From: Lachnospiraceae bacterium UBA4381
GTDB lineage: Bacteria > Bacillota > Clostridia > Lachnospirales > Lachnospiraceae
Direction of reading: 5' to 3'
DNA length: 7,155 nucleotides
Assembly (NCBI GenBank): GCA_002391105.1
Contig: DGRT01000109.1
Location: 1-7,155, forward strand
Shown: positions 6,178 through 7,155 of the stretch, piece by piece
Layout of the letters: each line of letters begins with the position of its first letter
Position numbering within the stretch: the stretch's first letter is position 1
Notes under the pieces: model-generated
The model's input: the letters and a program-made list of their open reading frames with translations, nothing else
Told to the model about the DNA's origin: nothing
The model's database searches: none
Program-made: the position numbers and the translations under genes

Positions 6178-6233
6178 AAACCTTTCTTACTCTATTATTC
6201 TAATGTCCTGTTATACTAACGCCTTACTATTTA

Positions 6234-7155
6234 TTATCCTACTATACCGCTTCGCTCCACGCCTTCTATAAACTGCTTCTGAAGAAGTATATAGATAACT
6301 ATAAGCGGTATCATCAGAAGTATGATTCCGGCATCCATATATAGTTCCAGGATATTAGGATCATATATCTTATAGACATTACTTATCGTAAGCTGAAGTC
6401 CTGTGATACGTTTACTTATTACTATATTGTCACTGATATTAAACAGTCTTGCATAGAAGGTATCATTGTACTGCCATACAAGAGAGAATATAGCAACTGT
6501 TATGGCTGCGGGAGTCGCATTTCTAAGCATTATACGGAAATAAGTGTACCATACACCACACCCATCCACAAATGCAGCTTCTTCTATCTCCTTGGGCAGT
6601 CCCCTGAAGAACTGATTAAAGATATAGATATACAGACCAGATCTTAGACCACTGCAGAAGAATGTCATGATATACATAGGAACCGGTGTAGAAAGCAGAT
6701 TGACCGGCTTTCCATTGATCAGTGAAACTATCCCCAGTACATCAAAATTGCTAAATGTCATATACAGCGGAAGCATGATGGTATGTGTAGGAATAACTAT
6801 CATTATTACAACACATCCAAACAGGAGCTTCTTAAAGGGGAAGTTATATCTGGCAAAGCCATACCCCGCCATGGAACACATTATAACCTGTATAACCATC
6901 AGACTAACCGAATAAAGCAGCGATCTCAGCATCGTGGATTTATATTTCAGGATAGTTGCCGCTACATTATATCTTTCAGTAGTCGGATTCTGAGGTATCA
7001 TATAAACCATCGTATTATAGTTATCTGAATCCGAGAAAAATGACCTTGAGAGCATTCCCAGAACCGGACCTATAATAACATAGGCTATTCCTATTATAAC
7101 TATCCATCTAAACAGTCCGAGTATAAAGCCCTTTATTCCACCTGCAAGCTGGCTT
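6234..7155 (-). CDS. CUT1 sugar ABC transporter permease, MalG/AraQ type (5' end outside the window)
   Basis: This is an inner-membrane subunit of a carbohydrate importer, with 306 residues visible. The reading frame stays open to the window edge: 33 codons precede the Met at 7055, and they encode FRWIVIIGIAYVIIGPVLG, the expected first membrane helix, so that Met is internal. Numbering from it, further helices lie near 43-65, 78-98, 124-148, 183-198 and 238-258. The cytoplasmic ATPase-docking EAA loop is at 159-181 (EAAFVDGCG, then FRIMLRNATP). It carries Arg where most family members have the Pro of I-x-LP. The C-terminus QKQFIEGVERSGIVG is typical of MalG-like subunits. The first permease of the pair probably lies just upstream. 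No MalK/MsmK-type ATPase gene is visible, so a shared housekeeping ATPase is likely. The 128-nt gap to the lipoprotein gene has no clear terminator, so cotranscription is likely. Confidence 0.93.
   Translation of the reverse strand, partial: SQLAGGIKGFILGLFRWIVIIGIAYVIIGPVLGMLSRSFFSDSDNYNTMVYMIPQNPTTERYNVAATILKYKSTMLRSLLYSVSLMVIQVIMCSMAGYGFARYNFPFKKLLFGCVVIMIVIPTHTIMLPLYMTFSNFDVLGIVSLINGKPVNLLSTPVPMYIMTFFCSGLRSGLYIYIFNQFFRGLPKEIEEAAFVDGCGVWYTYFRIMLRNATPAAITVAIFSLVWQYNDTFYARLFNISDNIVISKRITGLQLTISNVYKIYDPNILELYMDAGIILLMIPLIVIYILLQKQFIEGVERSGIVG

Larger units (their letters stand above)
6106..6233 (-). promoter_or_regulatory. Regulatory gap between permease and repeat-lipoprotein genes
   Basis: This gap is longer than the others inside the uptake cluster and has no gene. 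In transcription order it holds a perfect TATAAT (6178-6173) without a good -35 (AGAATA at 17 bp), a hairpin (6177-6155), a cre/LacI-type half site (6145-6132) and the AGGAGG ribosome binding site (6119-6114) of the lipoprotein gene. These may allow extra, sugar-controlled expression of the two lipoproteins relative to the permeases. The promoter call is weak. Confidence 0.4.

Overview
The window comes from a low-to-moderate GC Gram-positive anaerobe, most likely a gut or rumen Lachnospiraceae-type Clostridia (Butyrivibrio/Roseburia-like). The evidence is frequent ATA (Ile) and AGA (Arg) codons, strong AGGAGG-type ribosome binding sites, two lipoproteins with Ser/Thr/Glu-rich stalks behind the lipidated cysteine, a CUT1 sugar importer with no dedicated ATPase gene beside it, a YesL (DUF624) protein and an intracellular GH130 phosphorylase. 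The genus is inferred, not shown. Every gene I can support lies on the minus strand, so transcription runs from high to low coordinates.

Region by region, in transcription order: (1) 7155-6234, a MalG-type sugar ABC permease whose N-terminus lies beyond the window edge. (2) 6233-6106, a 128-bp gap with a hairpin, a TATAAT hexamer and a cre/LacI-type half site. (3) 6105-4177, a 642-residue lipoprotein with one N-terminal beta-sandwich-like domain and three tandem copies of a module of about 120 residues. (4) 4154-2739, a family 1 sugar-binding lipoprotein. (5) 2711-2646, an intrinsic terminator followed at once by a sigma-A-type promoter. (6) 2618-1986, YesL. (7) 1922-894, a GH130 beta-mannoside phosphorylase. 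(8) 893-726, a regulatory gap with two small hairpins and an array of 11-bp direct repeats. (9) 725-1, a LolD/MacB-type ABC ATPase, cut off near its C-terminus and probably unrelated to the sugar genes.

Read together, genes 1-4, 6 and 7 look like a beta-mannoside (manno-oligosaccharide) scavenging locus. The repeat lipoprotein and the binding protein capture glycan outside the membrane. The permease pair (one seen here, the other presumably upstream) imports it, probably powered by a shared MsmK-type ATPase encoded elsewhere. The cytoplasmic GH130 enzyme cleaves it with phosphate to give mannose 1-phosphate. The substrate is inferred from the GH130 family and is not proven.

The part most likely to be new is the triplicated-module lipoprotein between the permease and the binding protein. 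I cannot assign its repeat to a named family. It could be a Gram-positive counterpart of accessory surface glycan-binding proteins. Second in interest are the terminator/promoter switch that separates uptake genes from yesL-GH130, and the 11-bp repeat array upstream of the ABC ATPase.
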